64,000 bases of DNA from Chloroflexi bacterium HGW-Chloroflexi-6. Lineage in GTDB: Bacteria; Chloroflexota; Anaerolineae; Anaerolineales; Villigracilaceae. Both the position numbers and the translations under genes were made by a program. Shown here in pieces: positions 1 through 7,453 of this stretch. Each line of letters starts with the position of its first letter. Position 1 is the stretch's first letter. The notes under the pieces are model-generated. The model was not told the origin of the DNA and made no database searches. It saw only the letters and a program-made list of their open reading frames with translations. Location: assembly GCA_002840685.1 (NCBI GenBank), contig PHBU01000018.1, forward strand, positions 1-64,000. Direction: 5' to 3'.

Positions 1-72
1 AAAACAGGCATCACTTAATACAAACAGAACCCGCGCGGCTTTACTGCCGAGGGAAAAGGAGAATCAAAAATT

Positions 73-1026
73 ATGGGAACCCCGTCTATTCTCAACCAAA
101 TCAATGCTGCCTTGCAAACCGTTGTCATGAATGAAGAAGAACAGCAGGCTTACAAGGCCAAGCACCAGGTTGCTTCGGTGAAGAAGGCCTTGCGCCGCAA
201 GGGCAAGCCGAACCGCACCCTGCCAGCCATCCTGGGCAAACGCACGCTTTCCAATTATCTGGAAACCTGCACCACCTTCTTCGTGCGCGCCCGCGAGCTG
301 ACCGGCATGAAGATGCTTGCCGACCTGTTCACTGCGGCGATCATCCTGGAAACCCTGGATACCTACTACCAGGACAAGGCTCCCGCCACTTTGCGTGGGC
401 TGCTCTCAGCCCTGAACATGCTGCACCAGGCTTTACGCCGCTTGCGCTGGGTGAAGGGCTGGAGCCCGATCAACGGTGCACTGCGCCAGCATGTGCGCGA
501 TTACCGCGACGATGGTGCCGTGCGCGCGCCACGCTTTGGCTACCTGCCGGAGGATGCCCTGCGCATCATTGAGCACCTGAAAACCAAAGACTCTGTTTTC
601 GCTCTGCCTGCGGAGATCGTTTTGCGCTGCGGCCTGCGCCGCTCAGAAGTGGCCGGGATGAAGGGCAGCGATATCGACCTGGTGAACCAGAAGCTGCGCA
701 TCCAGGGCAAGGGCGGCAAGATCCGTTTCGTGGAGTTGCCGGCAGACCTGGCGGTAAAGTTGAACACTTCGAAGGAATATCTGTTCACTCCCAACCAGTC
801 CTGGAAGTCTGCTTTCTACCAGGCGGTGCGCCAGGCAGCCCGTGAACTGGGCATCAAGATCTCCGGGCTGCACCGTTTGCGCTCCAACTATGCCCAGGAG
901 AAGTACCGCAAGCTGCGCAAACAGGGCAAGCCGGACATGGCAGCGCGTCTGGCTGTCTCACAGGCTCTCGGCCATAACCGTGTCGATGTGATGGGAAGTT
1001 ATGTGGATGTAAAGCAGGTGATATAA
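73..1026 (+). CDS. Tyrosine recombinase / phage-type integrase
   Basis: The 317-residue protein is a Xer/integrase-type site-specific DNA recombinase. It has an N-terminal SAM-like DNA-binding part (about residues 50-150) and a catalytic part from about residue 165. The expected catalytic residues are all visible: Arg in LRCGLRRSEV, Lys in GKGGKIRF, the HRLR box, His in ALGHNR and the tyrosine in GSYVDV near the C terminus. AAAGGAG precedes the ATG. It stands alone next to the accessory end of a type I restriction locus, which fits an island integrase or a recombinase acting on that locus. Which site it cuts cannot be seen. Family assignment is firm; role is inferred. Confidence 0.93.
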   Translation: MGTPSILNQINAALQTVVMNEEEQQAYKAKHQVASVKKALRRKGKPNRTLPAILGKRTLSNYLETCTTFFVRARELTGMKMLADLFTAAIILETLDTYYQDKAPATLRGLLSALNMLHQALRRLRWVKGWSPINGALRQHVRDYRDDGAVRAPRFGYLPEDALRIIEHLKTKDSVFALPAEIVLRCGLRRSEVAGMKGSDIDLVNQKLRIQGKGGKIRFVELPADLAVKLNTSKEYLFTPNQSWKSAFYQAVRQAARELGIKISGLHRLRSNYAQEKYRKLRKQGKPDMAARLAVSQALGHNRVDVMGSYVDVKQVI

Positions 1027-1160
1027 AAATAAGCAAGACCGCCCGTGCGTCTGGATGCTTTTGCAGCCTTGCTTCATGATCTTCCTGTGCTTGAATGGCT
1101 ACCGGCTGAAAGCCAGCAATGCCGAGTTGGAGCAGTTCACCTTTACCCTTAAAGTTTTCT

Positions 1161-1219
1161 TCCTCCCCCAAGTGGGGGAGGACAATACTCCCCGGTCGAT
1201 GGATGCGGCCCGGGAGTAT
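1161..1219. other. Two consecutive stem-loops between recombinase and receiver gene
   Basis: TCCTCCCCCA/TGGGGGAGGA (1161-1182) forms a very GC-rich hairpin. ATACTCCCCGG pairs with CCCGGGAGTAT (1185-1219) with one mismatch. Neither is followed by a T run, so they are not classic terminators. They may end or stabilise the recombinase transcript, or belong to the leader of the gene starting at 1238. Confidence 0.4.
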
Positions 1220-1237
1220 CTGTTGTAGCATGAGGGC

Positions 1238-1612
1238 ATGACCCGCGTATTTTTAGCTGATTCCTTACTCGATGAACGTTCAGCGTTGCGGCTGGTGCTC
1301 TTGGATTTGAAGATGAAGGTAGTTGGTGAAGCTGCAGACTGGCCCACCACGTTAGCCGATGCACCCGCAACCCGCCTGGACATGCTGTTAATTGACTGGG
1401 ATCTACTGCCAATCGATTTGCCAATGCAGGCTTTGGCAAAACTGCGCGCAGCCTGTTCTAACGCAATCGTTGTAGTTCTGATCAGTCTCCGTGATGCTCG
1501 TCAACAAGCCGCGCTCTCGGCTGGCGCGGATGCGTTTATCAGTAAAAGTGAGTCGCCTGAGCGCGTGGCTTTACACCTGCGTCTCGCAGCCGCCAAAGTT
1601 CAGACAATTTGA
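1238..1612 (+). CDS. Receiver-only response regulator-like protein
   Basis: A 124-residue single-domain protein with the CheY-like receiver fold and no output domain. An acidic cluster near the N terminus (ADSLLDE), the presumed phosphoacceptor aspartate in LLIDWDL, the Ser of VVVLISL and the conserved Lys in FISKSE are all present, so phosphorylation is possible. GAGGG sits just before the ATG. No kinase gene is adjacent, and a hairpin terminator follows directly. It could be a stand-alone signalling relay protein. The partner is unknown. Confidence 0.75.
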   Translation: MTRVFLADSLLDERSALRLVLLDLKMKVVGEAADWPTTLADAPATRLDMLLIDWDLLPIDLPMQALAKLRAACSNAIVVVLISLRDARQQAALSAGADAFISKSESPERVALHLRLAAAKVQTI

Positions 1613-1617
1613 AACAT

Positions 1618-1653
1618 AAAACCGCCGGAGATTGCAACCGGCGGTTTGCTTTT
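1618..1653. terminator. Bidirectional rho-independent terminator
   Basis: The perfect stem AAACCGCCGG/CCGGCGGTTT has a 9-nt loop. T-rich tails occur on both sides (GCTTTT on plus; TTTTATG on minus). It lies between the convergent genes ending at 1612 (plus) and 1683 (minus) and probably serves both. Confidence 0.85.
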
Positions 1654-1682
1654 AATCCCGAAATGAGATCATCGAGATGCGC

Positions 1683-1907
1683 CTACTTCTTGATAGCGTT
1701 GATCTCTGCGAGTACTTTTTCAACCATTTCTTCCGTAAGCCCGGCATCTTTGGCCTGCGGCACGGCAAGCAGGACTTTCAGCGTCATGCCTCTTGCAAAG
1801 CCGATCATGGGGTTTTTGGAGACACCCGGAACGTATTTTTCCAGAATTTTCACAGCGCCAGTATCATCCAAAATTTCGCCAACTTTTGTATCCATTGTGT
1901 ATGCCAT
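1683..1907 (-). CDS. Small conserved-looking protein, 74 residues
   Basis: The ATG at 1907 is preserved by a clear AAAGGAG ribosome site with 6-nt spacing, better than the upstream ATG at 1937. The protein is acidic and helical, with a central VPGVSKNPMIGFARGM segment and a C-terminal helix. The pattern (short N-terminal strand, conserved NPMIG-RGM, C-terminal helix) resembles small stand-alone or C-terminal appended domains seen next to hydrolases, but I cannot name the family with confidence. It is the last gene of the minus-strand restriction locus, directly after an hsdS tail fragment, and ends at a shared terminator. Function unknown. Confidence 0.7.
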   Translation of the reverse strand: MAYTMDTKVGEILDDTGAVKILEKYVPGVSKNPMIGFARGMTLKVLLAVPQAKDAGLTEEMVEKVLAEINAIKK

Positions 1908-1945
1908 GCTATTCTCCTTTATAGAGTAGATGATCAATAATTCCC

Positions 1946-2050
1946 CTATGCCATCGCAGCCATCACCGACTCAACCAGCTTCGACCGTTCTTCCTGCGCC
2001 GCCCGCAGACGGGACTCGAGCGCCTCGCACAGCCCCAGCAGTTGTTCAGC
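1946..2050 (-). pseudogene. hsdS 3'-end remnant A
   Basis: On the minus strand this reads QLLGLCEALESR...AAQEERSKLVESVMAAMA-stop, the same C-terminal helix as the intact HsdS. About 76 of 85 bases match 4066-4149. There is no 5' part: the match begins abruptly at the QLLGLCE position. It lies just downstream of the fic gene. Confidence 0.85.
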
Positions 2051-2094
2051 GTGATGGCAGTAGATGAATGGTTGGTAAATTCAATCTTCATATC

Positions 2095-2970
2095 TTATTT
2101 ATTTGCCAGGCTTTGAAGTAAGCCCTGGAATTGCGAAATAAGGCTAGGCAAGGAATCTGCCCCGTGAAAGAAAGCATCGGAATCATAGCCATCATCCACA
2201 GATAATTTGGTTATTCTGCGCACCTGTTTGATGCTTGCAGAGCCCACTTGCTTAGTCCATCCAGGAAAACCTATAGAGCCAATCCGTTTTTCGACAATCT
2301 TTGTATTTCTACCAAAAAAGCCGATTCTTTCAGTTATTAATTTTATGATATCGATTTGATTCCGATCTGGATTTGAAAGGCCATACGAATAACGTCTTAA
2401 GATGGTATCCAATTGTTTGTACGTAATTATGTATTCCGCCTTATCCATTCGGCGAGTGTTTTTACGAAGAAATTCCGCAATGAACAGTACTTCTCCGTCT
2501 GGTTTACCTTTATATTTTTTATAATCTGAATATTTGTCTAACTCATTCGCTGCAACACGGATGGCTAAGCGTTCGTACTCTTTTTGCTTGGCCGATGGAT
2601 ATTTTTTTATCTTGATCAAGTGAGCAAAAAGGGTTAGAGTGGCTGTTCTTTTGTTCGCATCATGAAAAGCGTGGTTTTTAACTAATCCCCAGAAAAGTGT
2701 TGCGCAAATTTCGAAATCGTCATTCCACTTTACCTTGTTATCGTAACCGCTTGTTTGACGACTGAGTGTAGAGTGCAACAAATTTAGATCTTTTGGGCCA
2801 ATACCACCTACCCCTTCTCCATATTCATTAAAGAAATAATCTACGATCAAATAATGAGCCCGAAGCACATCAAAAATGCCAACCGACTTTGGGCCAATGT
2901 AAATATCTTCTCCAATTTTTTCTAGCCAGCGACAGTAATCTTCTTGAAGATCAGATGAAACTAACTCCAT
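2095..2970 (-). CDS. Fic/Doc family protein
   Basis: A 291-residue protein with the Fic core motif HAFHDANKRTA (consensus HxFx[D/E][A/G]N[K/G]R) at about residues 98-108. The family transfers AMP, UMP or phosphate onto target proteins, and Doc-type members are growth-inhibiting toxins. No inhibitory [S/T]xxxE[G/N] helix is obvious by eye and no small antitoxin gene is adjacent, so the mode of control is unclear. The C-terminal ~130 residues are not recognised. The gene is AT-rich compared with hsdM/hsdR, a sign of separate acquisition. GGAG lies 7 nt before the ATG. It sits downstream of hsdS and between two hsdS fragments, so a role in defence is likely but inferred. Confidence 0.87.
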   Translation of the reverse strand: MELVSSDLQEDYCRWLEKIGEDIYIGPKSVGIFDVLRAHYLIVDYFFNEYGEGVGGIGPKDLNLLHSTLSRQTSGYDNKVKWNDDFEICATLFWGLVKNHAFHDANKRTATLTLFAHLIKIKKYPSAKQKEYERLAIRVAANELDKYSDYKKYKGKPDGEVLFIAEFLRKNTRRMDKAEYIITYKQLDTILRRYSYGLSNPDRNQIDIIKLITERIGFFGRNTKIVEKRIGSIGFPGWTKQVGSASIKQVRRITKLSVDDGYDSDAFFHGADSLPSLISQFQGLLQSLANK

Positions 2971-3081
2971 GATTTACTCCACAGTTGTTTTCTGATAGTT
3001 GTCATTCGATTATGGGAGATGTATGTGCTACACAAGACTATTTGATCTGCCTACCTTTGCGCTTTTTCGAATTAGTGCTGG

Positions 3082-3155
3082 TTATTGTGGCTTGATTTGG
3101 CATCCCACTTCTGCCAGCACGGACTCCACCAGCCGCCTGCGCTCAGACTTGCGCC
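3082..3155 (-). pseudogene. hsdS 3'-end remnant B
   Basis: The minus strand reads RKSERRRLVESVLAEVG then a short tail and stop, matching EERSRLVESVLSTVG of the intact HsdS C terminus. DNA similarity is lower than for remnant A, so it derives from a different or older hsdS. It lies directly after the FRG reading frame and before fic. Confidence 0.75.
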
Positions 3156-3174
3156 AAATACCAACTCTATATCG

Positions 3175-3993
3175 CTAATCTAACAATCGCTGACTCTGTG
3201 CCGGCTCAATTATTTGAAACTTAAGCGATCTGCAAAAACCGTCGATTCCTGGAAATAATGTTGCCGAAGTAATATTCATTCGACGTAACCGTTCTAACCC
3301 TTCGTATCTCATATCAGCAGAAATAACCAATTTCTTACAAATTGGTTGAGCATCGCTCTCTGAGTATGACTGAAGGATATCTTTGAATGGCACTATCTGG
3401 CTTGCAACTAAGAATAGGCCTTGCTGAATAACTAATCGTTGATTACCATGTTCCGGTTCGTAAACGATGAGAAATTCATCATGATTTTTATCGTCAAATA
3501 TTTTATCTTATAGTGCTTCATATGTTGCTGCTTTTAAATTTTCAAAATTCGCATTTTTAATCGCGGTTTGGTGAAAAGCATAAATGCTGCAATCGTCAGA
3601 GCCTGATTCCAGAGCGAAATATGCTGCAATATGTGGTGATAGAGTAACATCTAACAATCGGGTAGGAGCGCCATAATGTTGCATTATCGCAAGCCACTCA
3701 AGAGTCTTTTCATTGTCTGGCATAAATGGCAGATATAAATTGGCGTTTGATTTGAACTTTTTGATTAGCAGCTTCTCGTGATCTCCCTCCGCAAATTTGC
3801 GAACTTTCCCTTTTGCATTTTCGATGATCGGTTGAATATCTGTAAACATTCTATCCAAGGAAGTTTGTAAAACCCACCCCGCGTTTGACTGTCCACGAAA
3901 TAACCATTCACGATGTTTCATGCTATTAATTACTTGGTCAAAGCGTTCCCAAGATAAAATTTCTATTTCTTCCCATGATTGCTTTTTTTTCAT
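3175..3993 (-). pseudogene. FRG-domain protein, interrupted by one in-frame TAA
   Basis: The frame starts at the ATG at 3993 (CAGGAG upstream). It encodes the FRG core: WLFRGQSNAGW near residue 30 and the hallmark HYGAPTRLLDVTLSPHIAA near residues 106-124. A TAA occurs at 3508-3510 (codon 162). Beyond it the same frame stays open for 110 more codons and continues the family's C-terminal half (RLVIQQGLF, then NITSATLFPGIDGF). Total frame is 273 codons, normal for FRG proteins. Either the gene is freshly broken by a point mutation, or the two halves are made separately (a GTG at 3393 could restart). FRG proteins often occur in defence islands; their biochemistry is poorly known. Confidence 0.85.
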
Positions 3994-4007
3994 CTTCGCA
4001 ACTCCTG

Positions 4008-5738
4008 TTATTCGGTGAGTTGATTTTTATCCATCGAATTAGCGCCCGCCCCCACCGTGGACAGCACCGACTCGACCAGCCTGGACCGTTCCTCCTGCGC
4101 CGCCCGCAGCCGGGACTCGAGCGCCTCGCACAGCCCCAGCAACTGCTCGACCCTGGCCACGATCCGCGCTTGTTCGGCGAGTGGAGGAATGGAAACAGCC
4201 ATCTGTTTTATCTTATTCAAATTAAGATTGGGTTGAGCGCCGCCTTCCGCCAGTAAACGCATTTCTCGATAATTTTTGAGTAAAAATAGCTTGATGTATT
4301 CCCGAAGGTTTTCGGCTCCCCCAGTAAAAACTAAAGACGCACAAGCCTGATTTATAGTTGAATCGATCAATAATTCAGATACTTGACCACGAGTTTTGCC
4401 CTGTCCATATAAAGCAACCAGCAAAGTGTGTTTGGGGTAAATGCGCAATCGTGTGTCGCGAGCAGCGTCTTCTGTAATTAATTCATCAGTTCGCGAAATA
4501 AAAGGATAGTTTGTGGCGCTACTGGTAGCCCAAGGAATTGTGCCATTTACATAATAATCGGGATTGCTTCGTGATGGTGTTGAGCCTGTACCAATGTCTG
4601 CAATCGACCCTAGCTTGGCCCACTCCCACCCGTCCGGCAGTTCAAACGGCTTTTCACTCTCCTTGACCGGCGCAAGAACCTCCTTCTTTCCACTTTCCAC
4701 TCTCTCCGCCTTGATCCGCTTCAATAACTCGCGCGCGGATTCATCCCCCGCTTCACGGCGGGTCAGTTTGCCGCGCACGGCCAGCTCTAAAATGGACTGG
4801 CGCAGCGGGGCAACGTGCTCCGGGCGGGTCAACAGGCTCTCGAAATGGGCGGCGATGAAGTCCCATTGACGATTGAATTCTTCGGGCGAATCTGCCGCCA
4901 GCAAATGAGCCAGCGCGGAGCGGTTCAGGCCGGCCAGTTCGCTCTCGGCGCGGGCCAGCTTTTCGGCCAGGGCGCTCGTCTGGGTAAAGAGCGTTTCGAC
5001 CCGCGCCACGATCCGTTTTTGTTCGGCCAGGGGAGGCAGGGGAATTAGAAATTTTGCTAGAGCTGCTGCCGACAAATTTGGTTGAGCAGTTCCATTGTCA
5101 TATTTCTTGATCATTTGACTTGACAACGGGCTGTTAAAGTAATGCAAGAAATATTGTGGATTTAGGAAAGGGTGAATTTTTACAATTACAAGCGATGACG
5201 CTATAGCACCTTCGTCAAACCCTTCAACCAGGGCTGACTTTCCCAATGATCCCCTTAGACAAAAAAGGATATCTCCATCTCTAAATTTTCCACTTCTTAG
5301 GCGGTCAAATCTTGCTTTCGTAATAAAAGTGATCGTTCGTCGATCTATGCGGCCACTTACAAGATGACCGGCGTTGACGAAAGGTATGCCTTCGCTAACC
5401 AAAGCTGACTTATTAGGATAATTCTTCTTGCTCCTATCGCCATTTTCGAGGCGACAAAGATCGCCCAATCGCACCCATTTCCAACCATTGGGCAATTTAA
5501 ATGGCTGTTCGTCAACAGCGATTTCTGCAAACAACTTATCTTTGTTGGCTTTATACAACTTATTGGACTGCGCAATCTCATCGCTAATACGTTTAATCAA
5601 TTCACTAGCAGGTTCATCGCCGGGTTCTTGCGCTACTAGCTTGCCCTGCACCGCCAGGGTCAAAATGGCGCGGTTCAAGTATTCCACATCAGCGGGCGTG
5701 GCGAGCAGGGTGTCGAAGTGTTCGAGGAGGAGGGTCAT
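4008..5738 (-). CDS. hsdS: Type I restriction-modification specificity subunit
   Basis: This DNA sequence-recognition subunit has two target-recognition domains. Each begins with the typical LPNGWKW / LPDGWEW box and ends in a conserved helix (PPLAEQKRIVARVETLF; PPLAEQARIVARVEQLL), giving the internal half-repeat of HsdS. The ATG at 5738 (MTLLLEHFDTLL) fits the family start; the longer frame to 5804 runs into a repeat. Length from there is 576 residues. It partners HsdM (methylation) and HsdR (cleavage). Its last 30 codons exist in two further truncated copies downstream (1946-2050, 3082-3155). Confidence 0.95.
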   Translation of the reverse strand: MTLLLEHFDTLLATPADVEYLNRAILTLAVQGKLVAQEPGDEPASELIKRISDEIAQSNKLYKANKDKLFAEIAVDEQPFKLPNGWKWVRLGDLCRLENGDRSKKNYPNKSALVSEGIPFVNAGHLVSGRIDRRTITFITKARFDRLRSGKFRDGDILFCLRGSLGKSALVEGFDEGAIASSLVIVKIHPFLNPQYFLHYFNSPLSSQMIKKYDNGTAQPNLSAAALAKFLIPLPPLAEQKRIVARVETLFTQTSALAEKLARAESELAGLNRSALAHLLAADSPEEFNRQWDFIAAHFESLLTRPEHVAPLRQSILELAVRGKLTRREAGDESARELLKRIKAERVESGKKEVLAPVKESEKPFELPDGWEWAKLGSIADIGTGSTPSRSNPDYYVNGTIPWATSSATNYPFISRTDELITEDAARDTRLRIYPKHTLLVALYGQGKTRGQVSELLIDSTINQACASLVFTGGAENLREYIKLFLLKNYREMRLLAEGGAQPNLNLNKIKQMAVSIPPLAEQARIVARVEQLLGLCEALESRLRAAQEERSRLVESVLSTVGAGANSMDKNQLTE

Positions 5739-5778
5739 GTTGAAGGTTGAATGTTGAAAGGTCAAAAGCGAAGATCTT

Positions 5779-5850
5779 AAACACGAAGGGCACAAAGTAC
5801 ACAAAGGAAAACCAAAATCTTTTTTCTTTACTTCGTGTCCTTGGTGTCCG
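5779..5850. repeat. Dispersed CACGAAG repeat, copy 1
   Basis: An imperfect inverted repeat (ACACGAAGGGCACAAAG ... CTTCGTGTCCTTGGTGT) fills the gap between hsdM and hsdS. It is related to 7357-7445 and 50448-50516. Confidence 0.7.
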
Positions 5851-5878
5851 CTCGCCCCGCGTTTTTGCGGGGTCGTGT

Positions 5879-7327
5879 TTAATGGTTTTTCAATGCCTGG
5901 GCCAGTTCATCTTTCAGCGCAGAACGCAGGCTGGCGATCTCGGCCAACTGTTTCTGGTAGCTGGCCAGCAAAATGGCCGGGTCAATGTGAGTCGGGTCGA
6001 CCGTGCTCGGGTTTTTGATATCCAGGTTGAAGTTGCGCGCCCGAATCTCGTCGATACTCACCCGCCAGGCATATTCGTTTTCGACACGGTTCTGCCACCA
6101 GGCCTTTTCTAGGTCAAATTCCGCGATCTCAATCGGGCGTGTCTTCGAATAATTCTTGCGGTCGGGCGGCGTGGGATGCTCGAAATACCAGACCTCCTGG
6201 GTCGGCTGGCCTTTGGTAAAAAAGAGCAGGTTGGTGTTGATCCCGGTGTACGGGTTGAAGACGCCCTTTGGCAGGCGCACGATCGTGTGCAGGTTGCAGG
6301 CGCTCAGCAAATGTTCCTTCAGGCGCGTCTTGATCCCCTCGCCAAACAGAGAGCCATCGGGCAGCACGATCGCGCCGCGCCCGGCCTGGTTATTGAGTAG
6401 TTTGACGATCAGCGCCAGGAACAGGTCGGCGGTTTCTTTTGTTTGGAAGTTCTGCGGAAAGTTCTGCTCCACGCCTGGCTCTTCCATCCCGCCAAAGGGC
6501 GGGTTGGTCAGGATCACATCCACCTGGTCGGCTTCGTCGTAATCCTTGTACGGGCGGCGGGTCAGCGTGTTATCGCGGATCACCTGCGGCACTTCGATAT
6601 CGTGCAAGATCAAATTGGTGATCGCCAGCAGGTGCGGCAGCGGCTTCTTCTCGATCCCGCGGATCGAATTTTGGAGCTTCTTCAGGTCGGCGTCGTTGCG
6701 CACATATTGAGTGCGGATGTGCTCCAGCGCGCACACCAAAAATCCGCCGGTGCCGCAGGCCGGGTCGAGCACGACTTCGCCCAACTGCGGGTCAGTCATA
6801 TCAACCATGAACTGCGTCACCGCGCGCGGGGTGTAATATTCGCCGGCGTTGCCCGCCCCTTGCAGGTCACGCAAGATTTTCTCATACAGATCGTTGAACA
6901 GGTGCCGGTCCTGGCTGGAGGTAAAGTCGATCTCGTTGATCCGATTGACCACCTGCCGCAGCAGCGTGCCCGACTTCATATAGTTGTAGGCATCCACAAA
7001 GACATCGTGGACGACGCGCGCGCGGGGATTGTCGCTGGCAAGCATTTTTTCCTGGTCTTTGAGCGCCGGAAACAACTGCCCATCGACGAATTGCAAAAGC
7101 GTCTCGCCGGTCAGCCCCTCGGGGTCCGCCGCCCAGGCCCGCCAGCGCAAATTGGCCGGGATCGGCGACTGGTAGGCGCTGTCCAGCTCATATTCCGACT
7201 CGCGGTCGTCGAAAATCTTCAAAAACAGCATCCAGGTCAACTGCGAAAGGCGCTGGGCATCCCCATCCACCCCCGCGTCCTGGCGCATGATGTCTTGTAT
7301 GGCTTTGATGGTGGTTGAAATCGACAT
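5879..7327 (-). CDS. hsdM: Type I restriction-modification DNA methyltransferase subunit
   Basis: A 482-residue N6-adenine methyltransferase subunit that modifies the site chosen by HsdS. The N-terminal helical HsdM domain is followed by GEYYTPR, the SAM-binding motif I DPACGTGG (about residues 188-195) and catalytic motif IV NPPF. I chose the ATG at 7327 (MSISTTIKAIQ), which has GGAAAAG upstream and matches family starts, over the ATG ten codons earlier. It is the second gene of hsdR-hsdM-hsdS; the gaps to both neighbours contain copies of the same dispersed repeat. Confidence 0.96.
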   Translation of the reverse strand: MSISTTIKAIQDIMRQDAGVDGDAQRLSQLTWMLFLKIFDDRESEYELDSAYQSPIPANLRWRAWAADPEGLTGETLLQFVDGQLFPALKDQEKMLASDNPRARVVHDVFVDAYNYMKSGTLLRQVVNRINEIDFTSSQDRHLFNDLYEKILRDLQGAGNAGEYYTPRAVTQFMVDMTDPQLGEVVLDPACGTGGFLVCALEHIRTQYVRNDADLKKLQNSIRGIEKKPLPHLLAITNLILHDIEVPQVIRDNTLTRRPYKDYDEADQVDVILTNPPFGGMEEPGVEQNFPQNFQTKETADLFLALIVKLLNNQAGRGAIVLPDGSLFGEGIKTRLKEHLLSACNLHTIVRLPKGVFNPYTGINTNLLFFTKGQPTQEVWYFEHPTPPDRKNYSKTRPIEIAEFDLEKAWWQNRVENEYAWRVSIDEIRARNFNLDIKNPSTVDPTHIDPAILLASYQKQLAEIASLRSALKDELAQALKNH

Positions 7328-7356
7328 TAGATTATTTCTTTTCCATTCGTGGGGCA

Positions 7357-7445
7357 TTTTTCACCACAACGGCAACGACGGGGCACGACGAAATTCCAAA
7401 TAAGGTTTTCTTTCGTGCTACTTCGTGCCCTTTGTGGTTAAAAAG
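7357..7445. repeat. Dispersed CACGAAG repeat, copy 2
   Basis: A second imperfect inverted repeat (TTCACCACAACGGC ... GGGCACGACGAAA / TTTCGTGC ... CTTCGTGCCCTTTGTGG) lies between hsdR and hsdM. Confidence 0.7.
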
Positions 7446-7453
7446 TTTTGAAT

